A stretch of DNA of 64,000 nucleotides, taken from NCBI GenBank assembly GCA_025201345.1, contig JAIXMG010000002.1:372001-436000 (forward strand), in the 5' to 3' direction. Both the position numbers and the translations under genes were made by a program. Under the pieces are notes generated by a model. The model had not been told where the DNA came from, searched no databases, and saw only the letters and a program-made list of their open reading frames with translations. This DNA is from Thamnidium elegans (Eukaryota; Mucoromycota; Mucoromycetes; Mucorales; Mucoraceae). Positions within the stretch are counted from its first letter, which is position 1; each line of letters begins with the position of its first letter. Of the stretch, positions 1 through 11,189 are shown in pieces.

Positions 1-904
1 CGTTAAAATAAGTTATAATGAGTATAGGACTTGTATTAGAAAAATGATAGATCGCGTGAACAAATAGAACATGGATCAAGGTTTTCTGGGAGAAAATAAT
101 ATCGTTGTTTAATGGGGAAAAAGTAACTTATGATTGTATAATGCATAATAATAATAGCAACGGCAAATAAGCCTTCGTCTAGTATACTACGAAGGACCTC
201 GAGAATAACTCTACATTAAGACGAAGCATTTTTCTTGTACGTAGTATCCCATATGATTAAACGTCATCAAAAGTCTGCATACTTGTTTGATTTTATAGCT
301 GATTGTTCCAAATAGGGTTATGGTATCAAGCTTTGGGTCCTTATGTTTGACAATATAAACAATTTGCGTACTAAATAGGGTAATACCATTTTCAAACTTG
401 CAGTTTAAGAATGAATGTGTTGAAATTGGTGACCACTTAATAACTACGGATGATAAAAAAGGTCCGAAGTACCAAAAAAAAAAACAATTTGAATGTAGTA
501 AATGAAAAGAAACGCTGGACAAGGACCAATTGGATTGTATTCCGAGGCCAGGAGAGCTATATCACCACCACCCTTTTTTTTAAAAAAAAATAAACTTATG
601 GAAATACAACATATTCTTCCTTCTCTTATTATCTGCTCACTTCCAAAAGTCACATAAATAAACGTACGATTTATTTACGGGCTTTGTAAAAAAAAAAAAC
701 TAGCTCTGAACATACACTGGTAAAAAAAAAGAAAAAAGAAAAAAAAGTGTGTATTTTCGTTGTTTAATATAAAACTGATGGTTACCCTTCGATTATCAAT
801 CACAGCAAAGTTGTACTCGTTTCTATAAATGGCCTTCAATCGATCATATATTATAATTGATATTATCATAGTATAATTTTTCTTTCATTTTTCTTTCACT
901 TGTC

Positions 905-937
<33 letters not shown>

Positions 938-1187
938 CCAAATGGATTTATAATATAATTGGACTATTATATAAGTCTATATAATATTTACTACTGACAG
1001 AAAATATAAAACTGAACTACACGGAGACACACACGATAAAGAGAATGAAACGGGTCTCGTTTGAATGCTTTCGATTACCCTTTTAATCACTTGTACCACC
1101 TAATATAATAAACCAATTTCACATCGGGCACCGAGTTTTTTCTTTTTCTCTCTTTTTTTTTTCCTCCTTTCTTTATAATAAAAAAAG
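1..1187. other. Gene-poor AT-rich flank
   Basis: No convincing gene. Short open frames on the minus strand run through poly(A)/poly(T) tracts and show no domain, splice logic or codon bias. A T-run directly followed by an A-run lies at about 905-936. The last 60 bases are pyrimidine-rich and lead into the Kelch gene, so they probably hold its promoter and leader. Confidence 0.6.
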
Positions 1188-3048
1188 ATGCCACAGAGAT
1201 TCACTTCATCTGCTACATCTCATAGACCTAAGTTTGAGTCCACTTCTAGAGCTCAAACAGATACTGAGCTTGAGAACTTTAAATCTTCAACGTAATAATA
1301 AAAATAAAAAAAAACTGGTATATAAAAAGGGAACCCTTATATTCAAAATTTTATTTAATTTTAGTGAATCCTTTCAAAGACCTGAATCGCCCACGCTTCC
1401 GCCAGAATTAAGTGCTGGTAGTCAAAAAGTAATTGACGTTGCATCATCTGAAATCTCTCGTGAAAGCAGTATATCCAATACACCTAAATCACTTTATAAT
1501 GGTAGTATGAGATCGACCGATATGGGACCTGTGTCTCCAACATCAAGTAAGAATTTAAAAAAAAAAGGGGGGGGGTTAATATACTAATCTATATCTATAT
1601 ATACAGCTGTAGATACATATCATCAAGAAGAGCATATTCATAGAGTTCAGCATAGACAATCCAGAGCAAAACTCAAGCAGCCAAGACCCGCTGCATCATT
1701 TTCATCATCTAAATCGCATCATCATAAATCGCATCACCACCACCATAAATCATCAAATAAGACACCAGATCATTTAGCAGCTGCTATTGAATTAAGTACA
1801 ACTAACGCAGTAGCAGCTCCTGCTCCTGCTGCAGGTATGTATTGGTCTCGTACATTAACTTACGGCCGAGGTCCCACCAGGCCACTTCGTGCTCATACGG
1901 CTAACTTGATCGGTGAAAAGTTATATGTATTTGGTGGATGTGATACCTCTTTATGTTTCAATACACTTTATATTCTTGATATGGGCAGGTATTCACCCCT
2001 ACAAACGGGCAAAAACAAAATATATTTATATGTGCCGTCTAAAACTAACTTGATTCAAATTTTTTTAGATACCATGACTTGGTCAAAGCCTCGTACTGCT
2101 GGTCAAAATGGACCTCCACCCTGCAGAGCGCACTCCTGCACGGTTGTTGAACGTGACTTGGGCTCAGGTAAACGATCACATCAATTGTATATATTTGGTG
2201 GAGGTAATGGACCGGATTATTTCCAGGACGTATATGTATTGGATGTAGAAACTTTAGTTTGGACAAAACCCGAGGTTGAGAGTAGTTCAAGACCTTCCAA
2301 GAGAAGAGCACATACTACTTGTTTATGGGAAGATAAAATTATCGTCATTGGTGGGGGTGATGGTGCTCGTGCTTTAGATGACGTTCATATGCTGGACGTA
2401 TCAAACGCTAATAATAGCCAACCGTTACAATGGGAAAAGCTTCAAACGTCAGGTATTCCTCCACCTGCTAGAGGGTATCATACCAGTAATTTGGTTAAGG
2501 ATAAACTAGTCGTATTTGGTGGAAGTGATGGTCACGATTGCTTTGAAGATGTTCACGTTTTAGATTTAAGTAAGATTTTTGTAGGATTTTTTTTTCTTTT
2601 TTAAAGAGGAAAAGTATATACTAATATTATAATTAGAGAAAGGAAGGTGGAGCCAAATTGAACTTGATCGAAAGATCCCTCGATTAGCTCATACGTCTAC
2701 TCAGGTGGGATCGTATGTATTTGTGATTGGCGGACATGATGGACGACGTTACTCTCAAGACGTACTATTATTTAACCTCGGTAATAAAAAAAGTAACACG
2801 CCTAAATTTAGCATAGCAGCAAAACTAAACATAAATTTATACGTTTAGTGACAATGGGCTGGGAAGTACGTAAAGTATATGGTTCAGCGCCTAACCCTAG
2901 AGGCTATCATACGACCGTCCTTTATGATTCTAGATTATACGTTCTTGGCGGGTATGACGGAAAGAACGTATTTGATGACGTTCATATGTTGGAGCTGAGT
3001 GCCTGCGCTTATCTTCCTCAAATTACGAACTTTGAAATAGACGTTTAA
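1188..3048 (+). CDS. Kelch-repeat protein, six exons
   Basis: Exons read 1188-1291, 1365-1546, 1607-1984, 2069-2569, 2637-2780 and 2849-3048, giving 502 residues. The first 200 residues are low-complexity, with Ser/Pro stretches and a His-rich run (SHHHKSHHHHHHK). The rest is a Kelch beta-propeller: at least five blades are visible, each with the double glycine and downstream Tyr/Trp, for example LYVFGGCD, LYIFGGGNG, IIVIGGGDG, LVVFGGSDG, YVFVIGGHDG and LYVLGGYDG. Such proteins act as protein-interaction scaffolds; fungal relatives include cell-end marker (Tea1-like) and Rab9 effector-like proteins, but nothing here fixes the role. There is no membrane segment. Exon 3 only joins exon 4 in frame if a GC donor (GCAGGT at 1985) is used, giving ...LDM-DTMTW, which restores the blade. 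The start is the first ATG after the pyrimidine-rich leader. Confidence 0.85.
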
Positions 3049-3247
3049 AAAAAAAACCCCCCTCCACTCACAAATACTACTTTTATACAAATTATTATTA
3101 CTTAATACACACACACACAAATATATATATATATATATATAAAGGTTAAACTCTTTTACTCTTTAATTTTGACGTTATTACACAGATGAATAAACCTGGG
3201 GTTTTTTTTTATTGATCGATTTACTATAATTATACATGGTAGTACTC

Positions 3248-3281
<34 letters not shown>

Positions 3282-4457
3282 GCTGTTACTTTTTTTTTCT
3301 TTTTTTTTTAAACTTGAATTGATTTCCATGATGCTACTATATTCTAGTCCTATTACCTTTTTAAAAAAGATCTCGTCATGGTGACAGTGATCATATACGA
3401 GGCTATTTGAGAAAGTTTTGCTTTTACCTCAAAACTGAGTTATAAAGGCTGAGGGCTGTACAAGTTTTTCAGTCAAAAATGTAGTGTCCTCTATTTCTCC
3501 TTTTCCCGTGATAAGTTACTCTCCTCGGCTCATCGGTTATAAATATTGAGGGGTGTAACAAATTATATATCGAGTTTCTTATACATATATTGTTGTGTTC
3601 AATGACACCATCCTAATATTCTACTATCATGAGACCAGCGAAAAAAATAAACTTTTTTTTTTAAATTACAGTGCGGCTGGTAAATTTTGGTGACTTCGGC
3701 CGTATAACCTCACATGGCTGGGGGTATCGCAAAAAACAGAATAAAAAAAAAAAAAAAAGGTGTATCCGTAGGGCGGGCTTAAATACAACACATTGTAAGT
3801 AAAAAAAAAACTGTCAAAGTCTCTGAACATGCCTGTTTATTCAATTAATAGCATTTTGGTCCGTAAGTAAAATTTCTTGCTGGAAGTCCTCCGTTTTAGC
3901 CTTGATAGGAAACCTATTGATTATTTTCATTTTATTCATAGCTTCTAAATTATAAAATAATGTATTACCTCTAGTGGAGCCATCCGCTCCAGCATATCAA
4001 AAGGCCCATATCCCAAGGAGGAGAATTGTGATACGAAACTCACTTCTAATAACAAACGATCCTTCAGCTAGTTGACCATTTTTAGAAGCCTTGATCTCCC
4101 TAGCGACTTTTGGGCGTACGATATAATTGTATGGCCATTGCCCTTTTGTCCGTGAATAAATTTCTTATACTTGTATTTGCATTGGATAATATTTTTTACA
4201 GCACTGTCTACGCATGAGCTGTCAATAAGGATATGATGTTAGAATAAAGCACTTTGATTTTGAGGGAGATATTTGTTGTGATGTCAATTTACACGGTCGA
4301 TTAAAAGAGTGTGTCGTGTTACATTTTATTTACTGTGGCTGCTCTAGCTTTAAACGAGACATATCATAGGAAAGCTTCTTTTGAAAGACGTACACATATT
4401 ATGTAAAAGATGCTTGCTTAGATACGAAAAGAAAAAAGAGATTGGTCTATTTGCTGC

Positions 4458-4490
<33 letters not shown>

Positions 4491-6750
4491 GGAATGATAA
4501 AAAATTTCTATTTTATCATAAATTATACTTAATTCATGCGGCAACTTTTTTTTTTTTGTGAATAAGTGAAATGGAAGGTCGTATTTTTCTTGGATCAACC
4601 GTGTAAATTGGCTGTGTATCAAGAACTTGCCTTAATTTTTACTTTTGTATTTTATTTGAACACGTAAAGACCATGGCATCTGTCTGACTCTTTTTAACGG
4701 GGATCCAGTTGACAAAAATGTCGAAGCCAACAATAATTTTCCAGTTAGCACCATTTATTTTTAGGTAACCGCCCATTTATTTTAGTTAAATCACTAGAAT
4801 ACGCAGAAAAAAAAAAAACTATAATTATTATTTTAAATAGCTCGATAAAGAAGAATGATAGATACATATAAGGATACGTGCGCGTGTGCCAACAATTACA
4901 TTGTACACGCCTATTCAATACTTGATTTTTAAAAGAAGGAAAGTTATATATATATATAAAAGGGCTGATCCTCACTACATGAAATATATCTTCACGTTCT
5001 CCGATTTTTAGTGTGAGTGTTTGTATGTTCAACACTGACAAAGTCATATAATCGGAACTATGACGAAATTGGGAAAAGAAGTATCCAAGGAAAACAGAAA
5101 AGTGTCATGGGTGTTTTTTTCGATATGAAATCTCATGGCGTTAGAATAAAGGTTCCGTTCTATAATGAGATATTCACGTTATATAATATGAAGTTGCATG
5201 TGAAGTATTGTAAAGTCTCTACTCCCCCACAATTTTATTTTATGCAATTTACCAAAGTAAGGTCTTTTTTTCAAACTGCATTAAAACTAAAACAAAAGAA
5301 AGAGCGGTGTGGTTATATTGTACTATCACATTGGTTGTACCTGTGTTTAACAAAAAGAAAAAAGAAAAAGAAGCCCTACATATTTTTTTTTTGTGAGAGA
5401 ATAAATTTAGCTTACACCATACTTTATATAGATTAAATGTCTCTGTGTTTGCGCTTTTGTTGATTGTACTTGATTCAATCTAGCAAATGACATTGTGTTA
5501 TGAGTGTTACACGTCTTTTATAATGTCATCATCTACTTTTTATTTGGGCCCCTTGAAAATATAAGGGACATTTTGTTATGATAGTTTCTTTTTTGGTTTG
5601 TAAGGACTCCTCCCCCAAACTCGTTTCCCTTATAATCTCACCAATATCTTTCCTTATTTGGAGTACATAAATTATGTTTATATTTTCTAAATAATTATTC
5701 TTCACAGATAATTCACACAGTATATTTATGATGATAAAAAAGGTTTTGAATTATAGTATTCTAATTCTTGTTGTACAAGCAGTTTTTTTTTTTAAAAAAA
5801 CAAAAAAAAACATATTTGAACCTGAAAAAGGTGACTTTATTATAATAAAATCACCCATTAAAAAAAAATTCTGGGTTTTATCACGAATTCTGGACCCTTT
5901 TTTGTTTTATATGTATACAAGCTTATATAAATACAACATAAAATAGTTAAATGTTCACATGCGACTTATTGGGCAGAATATAATACAATTGGCTGGCAAT
6001 ATAATATGGATGTTTTGTGCTATCGCTAATAAGGAAGTTTGTGTATAGCACACACACACATACTTCTTCATGTACCCCCCAAAAAAAAACAAAAATAAAA
6101 CCTTCTCTTACTATATACAAACCCCACATTTTTATATACACCAAACGTCTTTTTGCAATGACGATTTTTCGGCTTGATATAGTAAATGATTTCGCTAGTC
6201 CAATTTTGTATAGATGTGGGTCCCCTTATCAAATCGTTATCTCTTTTGATCAGACATAAAAAAAAAAGATGATTCAATTTATACATTTTATGCACTCGTT
6301 ATAAAGAAGCGAAAAGCATTTATCAAATAAAGAAAAAAAGTATTTAAATAAACAGTTTAAAAGTGCTTTATGTTATTGCTGGTTCTAGTTATTTTATCAA
6401 AATAAAAAAGTAGATCAATTAAGTTTATAAAAAAAAAGTTTTTACATGTATCAAAAATAGGTGTGAGATACAATATACCACAGAGACTTTAACCAAAAAT
6501 GGAACATATTTAAGATAATTATTGTAGTGTGCACAGGGCTTTTTTTTTTCTTTTTTAGCTGACAAAAAAAAACTTACTATACGCAACTCCGCCTTTTTTT
6601 TTTGACCTCTCTTTTTTGGGAAATTCAAAAAAGGGGACGCATATATAAACAAGCAAATAAATTGTCGGTTCTCTCTCTTTTCTATTATTATTCGTTTCTT
6701 AACATTAATTCAAACAAACCCCTAAAAATTAATAAAAAATAAAAAATACA
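3049..6750. other. Long gene-poor spacer
   Basis: AT-rich spacer with very long homopolymers (A-runs near 3250-3280 and 4458-4486), a CA microsatellite near 3108-3120 and TA runs. Apart from the decayed coding stretch at 3841-4164 I see no supportable gene. The longest open frame (5017-5436, plus) has a lysine- and phenylalanine-rich translation without a recognisable domain. The pyrimidine-rich stretch at about 6660-6700 precedes the next gene. Confidence 0.5.
3841..4164 (-). pseudogene. Decayed, unrecognised coding stretch
   Basis: Reading the minus strand down from about 4164 gives a long protein-like frame containing RPKVAREIKASKNGQLAEG and FVIRSEFRITI. It then continues in a different frame as LGYGPFDMLERMAPLE, so one indel separates the two. 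A clean GT-TTTAG intron (about 3962-3985) follows, and then a last exon containing NRFPIKAKTEDFQQEILL, ending at TGA 3841-3843. A splice acceptor (TATAAG) precedes the first part. Base composition is less AT-rich than the surroundings. I do not recognise the family. It is either a broken gene or a transposon fragment. Confidence 0.35.
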
Positions 6751-8117
6751 ATGGTTGTCTATCGTAATATTCAAAATACTCATCGTCCTACTACAACATC
6801 TTTGACACTTGTTATCAAGGTAGGTACTTCATCTATCTGTGATGAAGTTACGCATTACCCTCTTCTTGGCAACCTTTCTCGTATTGTTGAAACAATTATT
6901 CAACTCAAGAAAATGGGCCACAGAGTCGTACTAGTTACAAGTGCTGCCGTGGGTACTGGCTTGAGAAGACTGAACATGTCAGAAAAACCCAAGAAACTTG
7001 CCTCGATTCAGGTAAAGCATGTGAGCATCAGTCCTACAATGATATCATATTCTTTTTCTTTTCTTGTATACTGACATTTTTTTTTCTTTTTTTTCTAGGC
7101 TATTGCTGCTGTTGGTCAAGGTCGTTTAATGAGTATGTATGATGATCTCTTTGGTCAATTTAATCAACCTGTTGCTCAAATATTGCTTACTCGTAATGAC
7201 TTGGCTGATGTAAGTACCACTTCATCAAGTTTTAAATCACTCATTTGACTTATTTTATCTTTTTCTTTTTTTATTCGTAGCGCGGTCAATACTTGAACGC
7301 TGTAAATTGTTTGGAAGAACTTTTAGATATGGGCGTTGTACCTATTATCAATGAAAATGACTCTATCTCCGTTAAGGAAATCAAGTTTGGCGATAACGAT
7401 ACACTTTCCGCTATCTCAGCTGGAATGGTGAAAGCTGATTACCTCTTCTTGATGACTGACGTAGACTGTCTCTATACTGATAATCCTCGCAGTAATCCTG
7501 ATGCCCGTCCTGTCTTGGTCTGTGACGACATTGAAGAACTTCAAAAGAAAATCACAGTCAGTGCTCCTGGTAGTTCTCTCGGTACTGGTGGAATGGTTAC
7601 TAAATTAGTTGCTGCTGACCTCGCCACAGCTGCAGGTGTTACTACTGTGATTGCACGTGGCGCTACACCTGAAAACATCATTCCCATCATTGATTCCTCC
7701 TCTACTGACCCCAAGAAGCTTCCTCTTCACACACGTTTTGTCGCGAAGCCTAAACCTCTTATGGATCGTAAATGGTGGATTCTCCATGGTTTACACACAG
7801 CTGGTACAGTTTATGTTGAAGGTGAAGATATCAAGAACGCCATTCATGATGGTCAAGTTGATAGCTCGCTCTTTGCTCACTCTATTTGTAAAGTCGAAGG
7901 AACGTTTGTTGAGCATCAAGCTGTTCGTTTAGTTCTTCAAAACAAGAATGCTCAAGGTATCATTGATAACATTACCGTCGCAAAAGGTATCGTCAATTAC
8001 TCTTCTCAAGAAATCATGCGTATTATGCTTGCTAAAGAAAGTACTATCATTGACTCTCTTGGTTATAAAGATGCTGATTGTATTATCCATCGTGATAATA
8101 TGGCAATCGCTGTGTAA
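6751..8117 (+). CDS. PRO1: Glutamate 5-kinase (proline biosynthesis)
   Basis: Exons 6751-7011, 7099-7209 and 7281-8117 give 402 residues, close to yeast Pro1 (428). The enzyme phosphorylates the gamma-carboxylate of glutamate with ATP, the first and feedback-controlled step of proline synthesis, in the cytosol. The amino-acid kinase domain is complete: the N-terminal IKVGTSSI phosphate loop, [12 protein letters not shown], the glutamate-binding [10 protein letters not shown] loop, FGDNDTLSA, and [10 protein letters not shown]. From about residue 285 a PUA domain follows ([18 protein letters not shown]), the normal C-terminal module of this family. Fungal enzymes lack the fused reductase found in animal and plant P5CS, and that is also the case here. 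Both introns are short with pyrimidine-rich 3' ends. Start ATG lies in an A-rich leader. Confidence 0.95.
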
Positions 8118-8169
8118 ATAATATCCCCTATACTACTTAACTGCATATACGTTTTCTTTAATTGCATCT

Positions 8170-8204
<35 letters not shown>

Positions 8205-9654
8205 GGTTTCTTTATCACTTTGAGACGCACTTATAATTTTTTTTTCTTTGACTATTCAAACCTCACTTATCCAACATTCTTATTCATTTTCCTTTTTTTT
8301 TTTCATATATAATAAAATATTTTTCAAATATTTGGCTACTTATAGTTACTAATAATTGGTTTTCAGTATTTTAAAAAAGTAGCATAATATCTAATTTTTT
8401 TTTTTTTTTTTTTTTTTTTCTTCTATGCATCTTTTATTTGAAGAAATATTATCGCAATGAAAACAGGATCAAAGGATATTTTTTTGTTTTTTTTTATATA
8501 TCGATCATGCTTTTATTTATTCATAGATACCAAATAAATTGTACCTTAATTCTTTAATAAGATTAGCTCCATCGACGAGGCAAATCTTGCCCAATTAATC
8601 GGTCTAGGATAAGGAACTTTCATCGCTTGGACAAAAAGAGTTATCTGGGACATATGAGAGTGGGAAATACTACGTTAAACCGTGATTACATCCCCAAGTT
8701 GTAATGTGTAGATATTGGAGAACTATGAGTCGTAAAAAGTACGTTTCACAAAAAGATAATAAATACAAATGTTCAAATGACAGCAAAATGAGATATTTGT
8801 TTTTGCAAATAATGACGATATCAGGTTAAGAACCAAAGTGATGGGATCAGATACCCTTATGAGAAATGTAAAAGATGCCAGGGAATTTGTTATTTAATCC
8901 TATTTTGTAATGAAACTCATGGGTTAAAATGAATACACCTTATTTCGAGTGACAAAGCGCTGTTTTGTTTACAATTGAATGTGGTTTGCAAAAATCGACC
9001 GGTCCAGACAATAAGGAGCACAAATATATCTGTCATACGTACGTCGATAGAACTGACTGACACGTACTCTCTCTTTATAAAAAACACAAACCGAAAATAA
9101 AAAATTCCCTGTATAGAAAGATGCGAGGACAGATAGATAATATCGATAGGAAAATAATAATAATAGGTAATGTTTATTAAATCCTTTATGAACCGCATAC
9201 ACATGATTACATATTATAATTACATCTGAAGATGGAAACAGGATCAATGGAATGAATGGATACTATACCCATGATTTCAGGAACAGACCTTGAGCCATAA
9301 AAACCCGATGACCTGTTCAGTGTAACTAACCATTGTTTTAAACAATAAGCCATTTTCTATTTTCAGTGCCCTATTTTTTTTTCCAAAAGAAGAAATTCAT
9401 TTGTTCACGTTTTTAATATAGCGCAAACTATGTTAAATTACGGTCTTAGATATATGTATCTATTCTTTACCAGACATTGGTACATATAGGGGGGTCTATT
9501 TCTGTTATCAATAGTAAGATTATTATCGATTCATTTATTTATAATAAACTCATCAAAAGACCTTAATAAGCTTTTTTTTTTGTGTATGTATTTTTTTTTT
9601 TTCGTCTTTATAATTATGTGCTTCCGTTTCCAAAGATCTGGGTCATTTCTTACA

Positions 9655-9693
<39 letters not shown>

Positions 9694-11189
9694 TTGCAAT
9701 GAGTTGTGAGCCGTCAATTTTTTTTTTTTAAAAAACGAAAATCACCAATCCGATACGGAGTTCCTTCACATTGGTGGTACCGCCTTAACCATTTGATGAG
9801 TACGAACTAATCTACAAAACCAAATCGGTACATTCCATCCGTACCTGTTTTTTTTTTAAAAAAAAAAAACGTTCGTTTTTAGATACTGACCTTGTGAAGA
9901 GTAATGTGATGGCTATACTTGATCGAAACTTGGACCGAGTATATCATACCACACGTTATAATCTCACAGTAAGAGCGATTTTCCCTCTTCCAAAAAAAAC
10001 AGCTCATGCCTGTGATCTTTTTCATAAGAGTATTATTTAAATAATTCTGAATAACATTAAATAAGCTATCCAAAAGACATTGATTATATTGCAAAATTCA
10101 AGAGTTTGTTTACAAGCATCGATTTTATAGGCCTTGCAGTAGAATAATAGAAAAAAAAATACACTGTTTTTTTTATTTAAAAGTTTAAATATTCTCAATC
10201 CTCAGATATAAAACCCTGTTACAATTCTAAAAAGATTTTCTGAAGAAATAATGTTTCCTTCTTCAAAGGTAATCAGCAATTCAATCAAAAGCCTTTTGGC
10301 CTTTGAAAGAGGTCGGTTACGAAGAGGTTTTTTTTTTATTTCGTTTAACTTCAAAGTAATTTGAGATTTTTCGGCATTATTTCCAAGTCCTAGATTTGAA
10401 GTCTTTTATTATATATGAGACTTTTTTTGTTCACTTTTTTTCATCTCTCTTTCTTTGTATAAGCAACTTCTCTATCTCTTTCTACTAATAAGTTGGGTAT
10501 TCCCAACAGTTGTGTTAAAGCTAAATAGAATGTGTTACAAAAAAAGGGCGGTTAGCTTTTAATGGCGTTTGTATTACCCTCAGCTTCATTATGGAAGTTT
10601 TCCAAAGGCATCGAGGAGCTATTTCGAAATCCATCGCATACATCGCCATAATCTCTGTTACGAGTAGCATGACGGTTGACAAGACTATTAGTTAACTCTG
10701 GAAAGGAGTAGAGCCTCTGCAAAGGGTGTATATCTTGAAGAGTAGCATACATAAAGAGTGTTTCGCTGAAAATAAGTTCAAACTTTTCAAGGTTAAGATA
10801 TATGTATGTATAATTCTGTAAAGGGAGTATGTGCTAATGGTCCACCTTAGTTTCTCATAGGCGAAAAATAATAACGCTTCGAAGATCTAATTGGATTCTA
10901 CAACGTATTGGACCAACAGGGAAAAAGAATTACAGCGTTTAATGCGTAAAAGAGAAAACCAACGTTTGATCGAAATAAATGACAGACGTGGTAAAAGCTA
11001 TGCTGGACAGTCTTCGTACCTAATCCAATCCTAGTTGACTTCACTCCAACTTTTTTTTTTATGTACGATGTTTGTAGTTTCCTCATTGGAGGAATTAGAC
11101 TGGTGTTGAAAATGTGTTTACATTTTTTTTAAAAAAAAAAACGCAGAGGCATATATTTTTATAAGTTTTTTTACTTTTGTTTTACAGTT
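8118..11189. other. Gene-poor spacer with long homopolymers
   Basis: Contains A- and T-runs over 30 nt (8170-8203, 9659-9690) and several T-run/A-run palindromes (9720-9736, 9848-9870, 11122-11143). Weak protein-like open stretches occur at 10552-10752 (minus) and around 10900-11030 (plus), less AT-rich than their surroundings, but I recognise no domain and cannot join them into a gene. A splice-acceptor-like sequence (TTTTGTTTTACAG) ends at 11187, two bases before the ATG of the next gene, suggesting an intron in its 5' leader. Confidence 0.5.

Noticed and set aside
5017..5436. 139-codon open frame on the plus strand
   Set aside because: Low-complexity Lys/Phe-rich translation, no domain, no start context and no splice logic; it fits chance in AT-rich DNA.
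10552..10752. 66-codon minus-strand frame with moderate composition
   Set aside because: No homology that I recognise, no exons to join; left as part of the spacer description.
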